From Vandiemenella viatica (lineage: Eukaryota; Arthropoda; Insecta; Orthoptera; Morabidae): a stretch of 64,000 nucleotides of DNA. Shown here piece after piece: positions 1 through 12,904 of the stretch. How positions within the stretch are numbered: position 1 is the stretch's first letter; each line of letters begins with the position of its first letter. Below the pieces are notes generated by a model. The model ran no database searches. It saw nothing but the letters and a program-made list of their open reading frames with translations, and was not told the origin of the DNA. The DNA lies in contig JARYHS010008074.1 in the NCBI GenBank assembly GCA_031002005.1, positions 8,812,924 to 8,876,923 of the forward strand, read 5' to 3'. Position numbers and translations under genes: made by a program.

Positions 1-2505
1 CACAGATTACATAAGATATCCCATGCTACAGCATTTACCTGAAGAAGCCCTAAACCTCTTACTCAACATCATTAATAATCTATGGTTAAGAAAGCTGATA
101 CCAGAAACTTGGAAGACTCAGATAATAGTCCCGGTATTGAAACCTGGAAAAGTTCCAGGAGTTGTTACATCGTACCGTCCGGTAGCCTTATCCTCCTGCA
201 TAGGCAAAACCGTGGAAAGGATGATGAAAAACAGACTAGAATGGTGGCTGGAAGCTCAAGTCCCTGTTATCCACCACACAATACGGGTGCCGCAAAGGAA
301 TGACAACCACAGCATCCTAGTTACAGCGATTCAGTCAACCTTTATGGAAAACCAATACGTTACGGCGTTGTTCATGGACATATCCGCGGCCTACGACAAT
401 GTCCAAATACCTATCCTGATTGATAAGCACATATCACTAGGCCTCCCCCAGGACTTTGTAGCCGTAATTTATCAACTAATACGAATAAGAAAGCTGTTCT
501 TTAGATATAAACACGTGCTATTAGGTCCACGACTTACCCAGCAAGGACTCCCGCAGGGAGCGGTATTAAGCCCACTATTGTACGCTCTATATGTGCGGGA
601 CCTGGATAAAATTCTTCCCCCCGAGGTGCAGATCATCCAATATATCGATGATGTATGTATATTCGCGTCTGCAGCTACTATCGCGATAACCAAGCTCATC
701 CTTAAACAAGCCATCCTCATAGTTATCCACTGGCTCCAGCAACACGGACTAGAATTCTCGACTAGCAAATCCACTGCTGTTATATTTACAAGAAGAAGAA
801 TTCACCCCCAGATCTACAATCTAGTTTTGGGTACATGCAGTGTACTGGTCAAATTCCTCGGCCTAGTCTACGACTCACGATTAACCTGCGAAGCACACGC
901 TCACCATCTTGTCCCTAAACTAGAACAAGGACTCAACATTTTACGAACCCTGACACGAGTATGGTGGGGAGCCCACGCATCGATATTATTAATATTGTAC
1001 CGCGCTATAATCCGATCTAAAATTAAATACGGTTGCATGTTCTATTTCAGTGGCAACAAAAGGAACATAGATAAAGTGGAGAGCATACAGAATCAATGTC
1101 TCCGCACATGACTAGGGGCTATGAAATCAACACCGATAAATGCCCTCTACCTGGAAGCCGCGGAAATGACCCTGAAATTCCGAACCCAGTTACTATCTAA
1201 CAAATTTTTATTAGCTCGAATACAAGATAAAAATTCAACTACTCTCCAACAAATCACCAACCTTCAGCAGCTGGTGGAAGAACAAGGACCTCGCTCTTAC
1301 AACCAACGATACCCGCTGCTACAAAGCCTCGTTCTTCTAACAACTTTACTCCCCGAACGGCCATTGCAGTAAGCAGCAACAATACACGATATTCCCTACC
1401 AAGAATGCGTGAGGCCAATGTCGGTAAGCTGTATTCCGGCACACCCGAGATCCGGCCAGCCAATTCAGCAATTTTTTCAGGGGTATTTAACAGAGCATTG
1501 GCCAACTTCAATTCATATCTACACTGATGGATCGAAGATACCCTCACAGGGAGTAGGGTGTGCCATCTACTGTCCTGAGACGCTGCACGAGCAAAAATTC
1601 AGGCTACCAAATCATCTTCCAGTTTATTCAGCTGAAGCGGTTGCTATTATTCAAACCCTTTCATATGCGAGAGAGTTTCCTTGGCGAAATGTCTTAATGT
1701 TAACGGACTCTCTCAGTGTACTTCGTACTTTAACAACTCCGGCCATCCTACACCGCTCCAATGTGTACCACATTAGCATAATACAGAAAACCTACGAACT
1801 AGCGCAAGCGGGTTCCTCTGTGAACTATATATGGATCCCGGCCCATTCTGGTATAATATTTAATGAACATGCAGATCAGTTAGCCAAGGAAGCATGTAAT
1901 TCGGGCCAAGTTCTCATCCCTCCATTCAACACCAAAGATTACCACGCAGCAATATCCAATCACATACATCAACAATGGGCCATGCTCTGGGAGGAAACAA
2001 AGAGACTCAAAGGACGGCAATACGCGAAGATACAGCCACAACCACCTCGTCGACCTTGGTTTACGGATTGGAGTACGCAACGCAACTTCATAACATCCAT
2101 CACTCGTATGAGGTTTAACCATGGTGCGTTTTGGGAACATCTATATCGCATCCACGTAGCAGATACACCGCTCTGCCAATGTGACGGACAATCAACGCAA
2201 GATCTCAACCGTATGTTCTTCAGGTGCCCCCTATACCGACAGCAGCAGCAATCACTCATCAACTCCCTAGTGAAGCACGACAGCCGCTCCCAACAAGTAT
2301 CACCGGACTACTTGCATCTAACAACACAATAATATACACTATTATTAGAGACTTTATAAAAAATACATTTAATGTAATAATACAAGTAATATACACGTAA
2401 TATAATGTAATGTAATAAAACAAAATGAGTGTTTATGTATATTAAGCTGGCTGTATGGTATATCAAATCCTAAAGCTAATAAACAAACAAAACAAAAAAA
2501 ATACT
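1..2505 (+). mobile_element. I-like non-LTR retrotransposon, 3' part, cut by window edge
   Basis: The reading frame carries reverse transcriptase, then RNase H, then a Cys-rich C-terminal segment. This order is typical of I-group LINEs, which unlike R1 or CR1 encode RNase H. After the coding stop at 2332 there is an AT-rich 3' UTR, then an A-rich stretch at about 2480-2502 that looks like the 3' tail. The 5' end lies outside the window, so I could not look for a target duplication. Confidence 0.85.
2..2332 (+). pseudogene. LINE ORF2: reverse transcriptase + RNase H, two nonsense codons
   Basis: One frame runs from the window edge to the TAA at 2330-2332. It is broken only by TGA at 1109-1111 (probably an old TGG Trp codon) and TAA at 1370-1372. 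The RT part shows SYRPVALSS at about 170-200, the GLPQGAVLSPLLY block near 545-580 and the catalytic YIDD at 641-652. RNase H begins near 1510 with YTDGS and continues with SAEAVA, LTDSLS and the PAHSGI block near 1840. A C-terminal segment with CQCDG and a later FRCPLY resembles the zinc-finger tail of related LINEs. The frame is kept across both stops, so the decay is recent and consists mostly of point mutations. The endonuclease and ORF1 are not in the window. Confidence 0.85.
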
Positions 2506-5500
2506 ATAGATATTTATACCGGAGTTCAAATGCGACGCCAGAACAAGGAAGGAAGGAAACTAGTTCTCTGGTCGAACGTGTATGAATGCCATAATACGAG
2601 TATTCTGCGTCGTAGCGCTTTGATTCAATGAACAGCGGCTAATTAGCATAAGGTGGCGGCACCTCTTTGATATTAAAGGCGGCGACAAGAGGACAGCACC
2701 AGCAAGACGTTAATTAACATTCTAGTAGAGACTGGAACACGTGAGTGGAATAAATAATTATCTTAAAGGTGGCGCTCCTTTGATGTTAGTGGCGGTGTGA
2801 GTTGGGTTAGGGGATGGCACGTGCATGAAGCTAACAACAATAATATTACAGTTGTTGCCTTAAACAAGGCGGTGTGAGTTATGTTAAGGGTGCCACTTGG
2901 ACGGTTCTGACGGTCAATGACCTTGTTCTACAGCATTAATGGTCATTTTTACCACTTTTTTACATTTATTGACAGGTTAGTGACCTTTTTTTCCAGCTCG
3001 ATGATTAACTGGTGTAGTAACACTACTTCCACGTACATTCAAATCGATGGATTCTAAAATTGTCTTAAAGTCCATTGCTATGAAAATCTTAACGAACACA
3101 GAGGTGTCCCGTGAATCTCCTTCGTTCTTCAGCCTTAAGCCCCTTCGCCATTCGGATCGGTTTGAACATTGGAAGACACGATATCTCATAAGAGGTTAGA
3201 GCTTGGTCTGTCTGTTACCCTCGTAGGAACAAGGCAAAAGTTAGATTTTATCTGTTAACACATATGTTAGAAAAAATAGATAAAGCTATTATTTCGTTGA
3301 AAGATAATTCATCCATATATACTGTTCCACTTATTTATTGTTTTCTATACTTTGCAATGTCCAACGTATCGTTCAGTGAGTCATGTAATTCGTACAGATA
3401 AAGTCATATTTCAGTTTGTTAGTTAATCGCTTATTTCACGGATGAAGAAGTTGTTCATCAGTCAGCAACAACTCAGTTGTAGTCCTGAAGGCATTGCGTG
3501 AGTAAGCTTGTAATCTAGGGAGTCAGTACGGATACTGTATGATAGGTTACTTCATTGAATAATTCACTCATGCTCAATAAGTCATTTCAAGTACCAGAGT
3601 TATTTCAGGTTATAAATGTAGGAAGTATTCTGTTAAATCGCAAAGCTAAGCATTATGTTAAGGTCTATGTGATATAGCCATCAGAAGAGTCACGGGATTC
3701 CTGCTCAATTAATAGAAAAGCCACAGTGCTGCAGCGTAATTTATAACTTCTCTAACTATTCAACCAATTCCAAATTCGAAGGTACAGTATAACATCCAAA
3801 AAAGTGGACCACTCCCTCCTCCCCGTCACAATAAGCAACCAAACATACTGTTTAAGGATGAGTCCTCCGAAACATGCAATAATAGTAATGGCCACGGATG
3901 TGTTAGTCCTTAGCATGGAGAAAGCAGTGGGGCAGACTACATTGTTGAGCGGAACAGCAAACAAATACTACGTGTGATTTTTATGGGCGCTGTTGGTTAG
4001 AACTTGCGATTTCGCTTCCTATTTACTGCTACTTCAGCGTGGTTTAAGCCTGAGGTACACCTCCTGCAGGCAGCTCCACATGCCATATTTGAACAGTACG
4101 AGATATGATGGGTAGGAAACTTGTTCGTTCCATTCCTTAGGCCACCAATGTTGATTTGTGGGCGCACCTAAAAATCGCGTAGCGTCTTGTCACGTCACAG
4201 TCACTTTCTGCAAATAGTACCTTTGTCAGCGGACGAATACATTGTTTCAAGTCAGTCGTGACCTAACTATGGAAGCGGACGGCTCGCGTCACAGAGTGAG
4301 ACGCTATAGTAATAGTGCGGTGTATTAAGCATCATGAAGAGAACTGGATGTGTTTTGCGTGTTATATAAAGTTTGAACAAAGCAGGAATGCAGAAGAACA
4401 TTAATTGTGACATTAAAGGTAACTTGGCGTAAAGCTGACAAGATTGTTAATTTCCTTTTATCTTTAAGGATTCTGCAATCTACGGTTGACGAAGTTTCGA
4501 TTAGCCTTAGTATTCAAAACGTGGTGATGGCCAACCGGTTCGATATTCTAAGCTATTGCAATGAGCGTGTGGTGGACTTAAGTTTGAGGTACAGTAACTT
4601 GATGACTTTTTAAAATTATTATCCACCTCCTGTTTCGGGCTGATTTGGCACCTCACCTGGCGACCCGACGGCAATAACGAACTATTTAAAATTAAATTAA
4701 CCTGCCTCTAGAACTCTGTATGAAAAAATTTCAAACTTTCGAAACTACGTTCGAGTTGAGATAACATATTTTGCGACGTACAATACGTATGGCACAGATA
4801 GCTTAAAGTGTGTTCCCGATGGTATTTCCAGGTTCTCTTTGACCCCATGCCACGATATTTAGAGGCACAGATTCCAGCACGTGATGGTTCACACCACACT
4901 GTATTCCCTCAGTCAAAGTTTACATACAGTTCTCTAATTCTAATCATTTTTGTACTGTCATATCCCTGTTCTATAGAATTAATTTCATTGTTTCCTTCTT
5001 GATGCGCCAGATTTCACAAATAATAGGGTAGGATACATTTTATCAAGAGCAGTAATTTAGATTTCGATAATACAGATATCGAAACCATGAATTTTTGTGT
5101 CTTTGTATGTGCGTGCCTTACTAAACACTAGTTTCAATAAAACTGCACACAGCGATAGCTTATGTCATCTCTTATCATTAAGGATAGTTCTTATCCATGA
5201 TAGTCCATGTAGACAGCCACAGATCACAAGTTAGAAAATTTTGAGTGCTTCAACACGGACCAAGCGGAAACCAACCATTTCAACTAATCTGCATATGATG
5301 ATAGCTCATGATGATAGCTTATGTCATATTAGTGATTGCTTCGGGTACATTATATATCGTTGAGAAGATCGACCGTAATGGATTCCATATTATGAATATT
5401 ATGGGCGGGAGGCTCCTCGCTATTTGAGCCTTTACCACGATTTGATCTATATATGCCGTGAGGATCAAACGATAACAGATTTACTTTGTAATTCAATTAC

Positions 5501-6009
5501 GAATTTTATTTCATACGTCATGTAGATACAAAAATGCTCTAAGCCTATCACTTCGAAGTGTATGTGTGTCATCAGTAATCTTAAAATTTCGGATTGGTGG
5601 CAATTTTGAGTGATGATAAAAATAAATAATGTGCAAAAATATATATATATAAAACATCTGCATACATCCTAAGCTTAAAAGCAGAACAGGGAGGTTACTT
5701 TGCTTTTTTTTTTAACCCAGGAATATTTCTTTTATAATTTATTTCTGAGTTGGTAACTCAAATTTCAAATAATGTTTGACGAGATCGCAGTCAAGGTTAG
5801 TAAATAAATAAATCTGACCTACAGTTTTACGTGCAATCCGAATCAGGGAACATTCTAGCACACTTTTCCTGCGCAACACAGGGTATTTTATTTGAAAATC
5901 CCAACAGAAATTGAGATTTTAAAATGTTTCATTTAACAATATAATACTTACCAATTAGACAGAAAACATATTAATGATCGTCAGTTCTCTATATTTGATA
6001 AATCGAAGG
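2506..6009. other. No recognised gene; diverged noncoding DNA
   Basis: I found no reading frame with recognisable protein motifs on either strand. The piece at 2640-2900 repeats short GGTGGCG/GGCGGTG motifs, suggesting an old degenerate repeat. AT-rich low-complexity tracts occur near 5640 and 5705. If the channel gene is longer than its three visible exons, this stretch lies in a downstream intron or in 3' flanking DNA. Confidence 0.5.
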
Positions 6010-6927
6010 AGAGCAGCTGGTTAAGATGGCATCATTTAAGAATTTTGGAAACTCCCCGGTGACGAGTCAATTCAAAGTATACATAAGATCATATCCGACT
6101 TCTGGGTGATAGAATTACTACCTGCTGATTGGCCCTCTGCTATCGTCCAACCGCTTCACGACAAAGGAGATAAATCAGATCAAAACAACTTCTCTCTGTG
6201 TCGTAAATGGCAACCTTCGTTGACTTTCTGAAAGCCTATGGCTCCGTGGGTAGGGAAGCCCTCATCCAAATGCTCAGTGAACTCGGACTTCACGACAGAA
6301 CTTTGAACGTTGTGAAAGCGGACCTAACTAACACTATATCCAAAGTCAACTTCAGTCCGTCGAAATTGGAACATGTATTAGTCAAGGGGACAACTTGTCG
6401 CCAAACCTCTTTAACTGTCTGTTGGAAAAAGTTATCCGTGAATGGTCGAACACACTAACACGTGGCTCTGGGTTGGGAATCGGTTACGGAATGGAAAGAC
6501 TATTAGTCAACTGCCTGGCCTTCGCAGATGACCTCAGTCCCTTGCACCTAGTGTGGACAAAACTATTTACCAACTATCATCCCTAAACAACATAGCAACT
6601 AAAGTAGGGTTAAACATTTCGATAAAGAAACTGAGTTTATCACCAACATCAGAAATGCATCAAACTTAACTGGGGAATGCAATGATACGAAAAACTAATG
6701 CCTTCAATTATCAAGGATAATGGATAACTCCAAACATCAATAGGGACTTAGCCATGAATAGCTGATGAGCCAGACTGGAGAGACCACATTTTTAAGAATA
6801 GGTATGGATCTAAATCTCTCTCCCTTAACCTCCCTCAGGCACTACAATACTGTAGTAAGACAATCAGTACTGTATGCATCAGAGTGTTTCAACACGGTTG
6901 GAAAGGGACAGCTCAGGAAACTGGGAG
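6010..6927 (+). pseudogene. Degraded LINE reverse transcriptase fragment (same family as 15464-16850)
   Basis: Frame-hopping translation gives RT blocks in the right order: a DW...LHDKGDKSD segment at about 6115-6180, FVDFLKAYGSV near 6213, SPNLFNCLLEKVIREW near 6400 and LAFADDLSPL near 6520. The last carries the FADD catalytic motif. The family match is to the copy at 15464-16850, which shares the EKV-REW block. Several frameshifts and internal deletions show it is dead. It is cut at 6928-6937 by the R1-clade element, and its next piece resumes at 12905. Confidence 0.75.
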
Positions 6928-6937
6928 TAATGTAACG
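6928..6937. repeat. Left target-site duplication of the R1-clade insertion
   Basis: TAATGTAACG occurs here and again at 12895-12904, exactly flanking the R1-clade element. The host LINE sequence resumes directly after the second copy. Confidence 0.9.
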
Positions 6938-7250
6938 TGGGGAGTTGGGGTGCCACACAAGCAGCCGCGTCCCGCTTCGCTCTCGAAGTTTAGTTCATTT
7001 TGATCGGGAAAACCCAAACGCAGAACTTTCAAAAGTCGCGACGGTGGAAATTTAGTATTTTAGTGAGTGTGTGAGAAAGAGGATCAATAATAACTAAACT
7101 AAAATCGGCTCTGTGAACAATTATTTGGTTTGCGATTGGTTGCGGCAGTCACCGGCTTCGCCGCACAGTTCAACGCCACGCTAGGTCAGCATGTTGACAG
7201 CTCAGCGGTGTCCAACAGCTGCAACGTAAGCAAAAGGCGCTCGCAAAACA

Positions 7251-8278
7251 ATGGCAGCGGCTTTCTCAAGTGCAAATAAAACCAATGAAACCCCAATGCT
7301 AGCTGAAAAATATGAAAATCTGGTCGGCTATTAAACGAAAACTTGGGCAAAAAAATTGAATGAAACGCTACTACGTGAAATTAAAGACAAGCTTCCCAGT
7401 TGGGCGGTTGCGGTTTCTTTCATAGAAGGTAAAAACTCATAATCAAACAAAGAAGTAGAGAGGCTAAATAAAACAACTGAGGAACTTAAGTCAAATGGAA
7501 ACACAACTTCTCGGCCAAGCTATGCTGCAGCAGCCGGTAACGCAACGAGCTTAACAAAAATAGAATCACACCCGCGAAAACAAGTTGTCTTTTCCAGAGT
7601 TCAAGATGTGGCGAAAACCCAAAAGTAATTGTGGAACAGATTACCAAAATAATCAAATCATCAAAAGACAAAATAAAAATTAATAAATTAAGGAGTACCA
7701 ATAACTCAGTAAATATCGATGCAGAAAGTAAAGAGGATGTCAAAAAATTGATGGAACACAAAGAATTAAATCAGACGCTAAAATCCGATCTTCCAAGAAA
7801 GAGGAGACCATATACCTTATATGATGTACCAAAAAATCTGGAAATAAATGATCTAGTAAACAAAGCAAATGAGCAAAATTTTGAAGTTAAATTATCAAAG
7901 GAGGAGCTCGCAAGCGGTTGCTGCCCTAAATTTAAGACAGGACTCCGTGAAAAGCCAACCGTTCATCACGTTATAACAGTAAGCCCAGCTATGCCCAAAT
8001 TATTACTAGAGCAACATAAAATATATGTGGAATTCAGTGCAATCAATTGTGAAGATTACACCATGGTACCAACTTGTGTCAAGTGCAGAGACCACGGACA
8101 TGTGAGTAAACACTGCCAAATAGACATAGAGACTTGTAGTCACTGTGCTCAGAACAATCACAAGCGTGATCAGTGTGATAAGAAGTCGATGCCTCAAACG
8201 TGCAAAAACAAAGGAAAGGATAGTCCCACGTATCAACTGCTACTGCAACACCTAGGCACCAGAATAGATTATGGCTAG
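7251..8278 (+). pseudogene. R1-clade ORF1 (gag-like nucleic-acid-binding protein) remnant
   Basis: The likely start is ATG at 7251, but a stop after about 27 codons and further frameshifts break the N-terminal part. The longest clean stretch, 7631-8278, is Lys-rich. It ends with CCHC zinc knuckles of the form C-x2-C-x4-H-x4-C (CVKCRDHGHVSKHC), followed by a second Cys/His cluster (CSHCAQNNHKRDQC). In this family the knuckles bind the element's RNA. The stop codon at 8276-8278 falls inside the SINE target duplication, so it predates the SINE. Confidence 0.75.
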
Positions 8279-8283
8279 TCTAC

Positions 8284-8527
8284 TTTGTTTTTTAACTGTT
8301 TAATATATCTTAACAGCGAGGTCTTTAGAGACGGGAAAGGATGGGGGGGGGGGGGCAAGGAATGGGAAGGAATTCGGCCATGGCCTTTTGAAGGAAGCAT
8401 CCCGGCATTTACCTGGAGTGATTTGGAAACCATGGAAAACACAAATCTGGATGCCCTGAAGGGGATTTGAACCGCCGTCCTCCCGAATGCGAGGCCAGAA
8501 CGCTAACCGTTACACCACCACCTTCGG
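8284..8527 (-). mobile_element. tRNA-derived SINE (family 1), full copy with 12-bp TSD
   Basis: Read on the minus strand it begins with a GGTGGTGTAACGGTTAGCG A-box-like segment and carries a GGTTCAAATCC B box about 35 bases later, then a unique body and a T/A-rich tail. The 12-bp sequence TGGCTAGTCTAC flanks it exactly at 8272-8283 and 8528-8539. A C-rich tract (minus strand) lies in the body. Related 5'-truncated copies sit at 45063-45262 and 54755-54950 in the two arms of the large palindrome. Confidence 0.88.
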
Positions 8528-8565
8528 TGGCTAGTCTACAATCCAGTTGCAGGATAGATCAATAA

Positions 8566-9249
8566 ATGATGGAGAATATAGCAATCCTGATATACAGAGC
8601 AGATGAAATAGCAGTTACAAAAGCTGGAATGAAAAATCAAATGAAGAGAGACAATCCCCCATCTCGCAGAAGCAGAAATGTTGCAAGAGCCGAAACATTT
8701 AGGAAGAAGAAGGCGATGGAAATGCAGAAAATGATGGTAAGCGCCGGTGTGCAAACAGATCGGCAGCTGTTAATAAACGAGCTATTAGACGAAATTTACT
8801 CCACCTTTGACTCGTCTTATTGCCAGCGTTTTGTTAGAGGCGGTGGACTCGGATATTCCAAAGAAAATGAAAATCATCTTCGCAAACCAAGTATACGTAC
8901 CAGCCAAATAAAACACCCGAACTTCGTGAAAAGTCAACCGAATGCCATTACTGCAGATCCAGCGGTATTGTACGCCGACTTTGAGGGTAGTCTCCAAGAA
9001 ATGCATTTGACAAGAGTCCTCCATCCTGTCGGTAAAAACATGACGTTCCCACAACCTTCGGCAACTGACAGAATACAACTAAGATCACTCAATGTTCCAA
9101 CAAATCCATCTCAGCTCCTGAATCTAGTTTCGAGAGAAGAGGAGAAATATTTGATCCCGAGGAAACAAACAAGCATGACCCATGGACGCATTCTGTTAGA
9201 TAAAAGACTACCTTGGCCCCAGTGCAATGTGCATACAAGATACCCGTAA
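8566..9249 (+). pseudogene. R1-clade element inter-ORF/ORF region, 227-codon open frame of unknown role
   Basis: This frame lies between the zinc knuckles and the endonuclease. It is rich in Arg, Lys and Met (an RRSRN...RKKKAMEMQKMM stretch near 8665-8735) and has no domain I recognise. By position it would be the end of ORF1 or the start of ORF2 in an intact element. It may be a fortuitous frame across a rearranged junction. Confidence 0.4.
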
Positions 9250-9257
9250 ATTCTATG

Positions 9258-12222
9258 TTAAAACTTACTAAGCTGAATACTACATGAAATCAGAAAGGTG
9301 GCTGAGGAATTGAGATCAGATATTATTTTTCTACAAGAACCATTCTCCTGGCAAGGCAAAATCCCGCACGTGCCAATAACATCACGAATAATCACAGAGG
9401 GCAATAACCCAATGGCAGCAACAATCGTTTTAAATAAACAGATAATAGTTACAAAAATTACGCATTTATGTGATGAACACACCGTATGTGCTGAGATAAA
9501 AGCTGCATGGGGAAGCTTCATAATTGGTAAGCATGTATTTCCAGTACCGTGACGAGATCTTCCCATACCTAGATAGAATACGGCAAATAGATGCAGCTCT
9601 GGGAAATTATCCACTCGTTATTGCAGCGGACGTCAATGCAAAGTCTGCTCTTTGGCACAGCAAGAAGACTGACAGGAGAGGGAAACTTCTAGAAGAATTG
9701 TTAAACAAATTTGGTCTAGAGGTCAGAAACCAAGCACATAATCCACCTACTTTCTGCAACAGTGTTGGCGCAAGAACAAATATTGACGTAACAATAACAA
9801 ACATTGATGCGGGAAATCTGCATTGGGGTTGGAGAGTGCTTGACAACATGACAACAAGTGATCAAAATTGATTGTCTATGAACTGGGCAGAACGCAGACA
9901 GAAGAAAGCAGTGGCAACGGAAACATTAAAACAGCATATAAAATCAAGAAAGCAGCATGGGGAAAATTAAGGAATGTGTTCACTCCACCAGATTTGCCAG
10001 AAAACCACTTCGATGTAGAAAAAGCTGCAAGAGAGCTGACATCTGCAATACAAAGTGACATCAAACGGGCGATACAACTAAAAAAGATGGTAGATCCCAC
10101 TGACAAATTATGGACAGAAAAACTTCAAAAACTACGACTAAACATGAGAAGAGCGAGGCGAACGTATCAACGAATCATGGTGGCAGCAGATAGAAGTTTC
10201 CTCCTCGAATGCTACAGGAAGAAGAGGCAGATTTTCAAAGACGCGATGAGAGAGACAAAACAAAAATGCTGGGAAGTCTTCGTGAGGGAAAATCTCATGA
10301 ACAATCCATGGGGTATTCCTTACAAATTAGCTGCAGGTAAAATCAGGCCTCCCACAATACTATCCACAGTAAAAAGAACAGATGGACGATTAACCACGAA
10401 TTGGAGAGACTCAGCGGAGAGGTTATAAAAAGTTTTGCTTCCTGATGACAACCCTGAAGAAGAAACAGTAGAACAATCTACACTACGAAAGAACATGTGG
10501 CAGCCCTGCGGGAGTCAAGAGGAAGGAAGTAATTTTGCACCTGAAGAAGTAATAACCGCGATAAACAAAATGAAAAAAAGAAAGGCTCCCAGTCCGGAAG
10601 GAAATCCAGCCGAGGTGCTGCAGCAGTTAATCATAAAATTAACCCCCGTGGTAATTCTAAAGAAAGGAGACGACAAAGACCCTCTTCAACCGAAATCTTA
10701 CCGGCCGATTTGTTTATTGAATGTGCTTGGCAAAGTTCAAGAGAAGATTCTATGCAAAAAATTACAAAACCACCGGGAGGTTCAGGGAATGAATCCTAGT
10801 CAATATGGATTTAGAACCGGGAAGTCGACAGAGGATGCCATAAATCGGTCGATGGAAATAATTTGTAGCAGTACAAACAACTACGTAGCAGGCATCTCGG
10901 CAGCGTTCGACAATTTATGGTGGCCCGCCCTGTTTGAACGGCTGAGGGAGATTGGTTGTCCAAGACGAGTATTCTATACCTTCAGGGATTATTGCAGGTT
11001 TAGAACTGCTTCCTTGAGATGCCAGAACTCGTTCATCACGAAGACACTTACTAAAGGATGCCCGCAAGGTTCAGTTTGCCGTCCCATATTCTGGGATATA
11101 GGGATGGAACCAGTGATTAAACTATTACAAATAATACCTGAACTTCTAGGTCTAATAGCTTTTGCTGATGACCTTTTACTACTCGTGGAAGGAGCAACAA
11201 GAGCAGAAATTGAGTACAATCGTAATCTAGTATTTAACTGCCTTAGCCAATGGTGCAGTAAAGTGAAGCTATGTTTAACACCACATAAAACAACATTTAC
11301 GTTGCTCAAGGGCAAGCTGACTCGAAAACCAACTATAAGAATCGACGGTAAATCAATTCGTAGAAATCCAGTGTGCAGGTACTTAGGCATTCAATTGGAT
11401 GAACGTTTAAACTTCGAAGCCCACTTAGAGAAGACAATAGCAAGAGCAGTGGCGGTCATGAATAAAATCATTAATATTGGCCAACGAAAATTCACTGTTC
11501 CAGTCCAAACAATAAGACTATACCATGACGCAATTTTATCCTCTTTAGTGGGCTACTCAGCAAGTGTGTGGGCAAAGCATCTAAGAAAAGTAAAACTAAA
11601 ACAGCGAGTCAGACGTGTCCAACGAGGAATACTTTTAAGATTGACAGGAGCATACAGAACTGTGGCAACAAATTCATTAACCGTTGCCATTGGTGTATGG
11701 CCACTGGACCTTGAAGTAAGGAAACGGGGTACCATATACTGGCTCAGAAAAGGGAAACAAGATAAGGTAGCAGAAATTGTAGGCAGCGAAGCAACATCGG
11801 AGATGCACATTCGGAAACTTCTATTGGCGGAATGGCAACAAGAATGTAACAACAGTGAAACAGGTCGAAGAACATGTGATATGTTCCCATCGTAGAAGAG
11901 AGGTTAAAGTTGAAGTACCTTCAACCCTCTCCTGGATTGGTACACTACATTACAGGTCACGGGCCATTCACTAGCCGGCTCCAAGTCGAAATATTGTGGA
12001 CTCAGACAGCTGCGAATGTGGTGAAGAGAGTACGCCGGAGCACGTGGTATGAGAATGTGAAATAACAGCCAGTTTGAGAGAACACCAACAAGCTCGGCTG
12101 CAAGGTAGGAGAATGTTCGACATACTGCGCGACGAAAGTTTGTGGCATTTGCTGGACGAGGCAGCTGACCTCGCCTCAAAATTTTGGAAGGAGAAATTTA
12201 TAAAAAGGAAAAATGCCGAGTG
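9258..12222 (+). pseudogene. R1-clade ORF2: endonuclease + reverse transcriptase, frameshifted
   Basis: The endonuclease part starts near 9290 with the DIIFLQEP block. It continues after a frameshift near 9530 with the ADVNAKSALWHS block and a T-x-IDVTIT motif. A linker runs 9868-10428, ends in TAA, and is followed by the RT frame 10435-11895. RT blocks include KKRKAPSPEG, SYRPICLLN, QYGFRTGKST, GCPQGSV and the intact catalytic FADD at 11161-11172. A block between the KAP motif and the KKGD motif seems missing, suggesting an internal deletion. After the stop at 11895, frame-hopping sequence to about 12220 shows the Cys/His C-terminal region (DSCECGEES-like). Endonuclease nicking and target-primed reverse transcription are the family's roles; this copy cannot make the whole protein. 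Confidence 0.82.
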
Positions 12223-12569
12223 AAATCAAAGGCCACAGATAGCAGAAGAGGAGAACACAATTACAACTCGTGGAAAAGAGGGAGCTAATTCCAGAAACAA
12301 CTGCAGAGGGAACAATGATGCTGGAAGTCTGGCTTTCACAACACTGGATTAACGGAAGATATCCTACGACAATTAACCACATCAATCGTCGAAGGAACTT
12401 CAGTGTGCTCCATAAAGGCAGTCTTCTGAGCCACAGCTGGGGCCGTTTTGGTATTCCAGGAGGTCAACTCTTGATGGCCTGGAAGGCTGACTTTGCTGTC
12501 GGTTCCAGTGGACTCTACGTTTGGAGCGCACTCAACACCAAGAAAAATGAATATTAGTGGACGGAAGTA

Positions 12570-12690
12570 CGGCTGTGACAATTGATGGTGGTAATAGTAG
12601 TAGTAATGGTGTTAGTGGTAGTAGTAGTAATGTTAGTAGTAATATTAGGTACAATAGGAGTAGTAGTAGATGTAGTAGTGGTGTGGTGCC
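12570..12690 (+). repeat. Degenerate GTA/GTT trinucleotide microsatellite in the R1 3' UTR
   Basis: The stretch is a run of GTA, GTT, GGT and AAT-type triplets interrupted by substitutions. It lies in the 3' UTR of the R1-clade element. The Ser/Gly/Asn-rich short frame across it is a by-product of the repeat. Confidence 0.7.
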
Positions 12691-12894
12691 CAATCTGTTT
12701 AAAACCAGTAGATGTAATAGATATTGGAAATTGAATCATAATTTTTTTGCATTCATTGTTTATATGTTAATATTTTTTATATATATAAGATACAAAAATA
12801 TGTAAATGTGAAAGAGTCGAAATAAGGGCCCAGATCAGATACTAGGTGCTGGGCTAAGTTGCATATGGAAAATAAATAAATAAATAATAAAAAC

Positions 12895-12904
12895 TAATGT
12901 AACG
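12895..12904. repeat. Right target-site duplication of the R1-clade insertion
   Basis: TAATGTAACG is identical to 6928-6937 and directly follows the A-rich tail of the element. Confidence 0.9.

Larger units (their letters stand above)
6938..12894 (+). mobile_element. R1-clade non-LTR retrotransposon, near full length (5957 bp), decayed
   Basis: The element has a 5' UTR (about 6938-7250), an ORF1 remnant with zinc knuckles, an apurinic-type endonuclease, a reverse transcriptase, a C-terminal Cys/His segment, a 3' UTR and an AAAT-rich tail ending at 12894. The order and the RT sequence fit the R1 clade. Exact 10-bp duplications (6928-6937 and 12895-12904) prove insertion into another LINE rather than the 28S rDNA site used by canonical R1. 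Multiple stops and frameshifts show it is inactive. A SINE interrupts it at 8284-8527. Confidence 0.88.
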
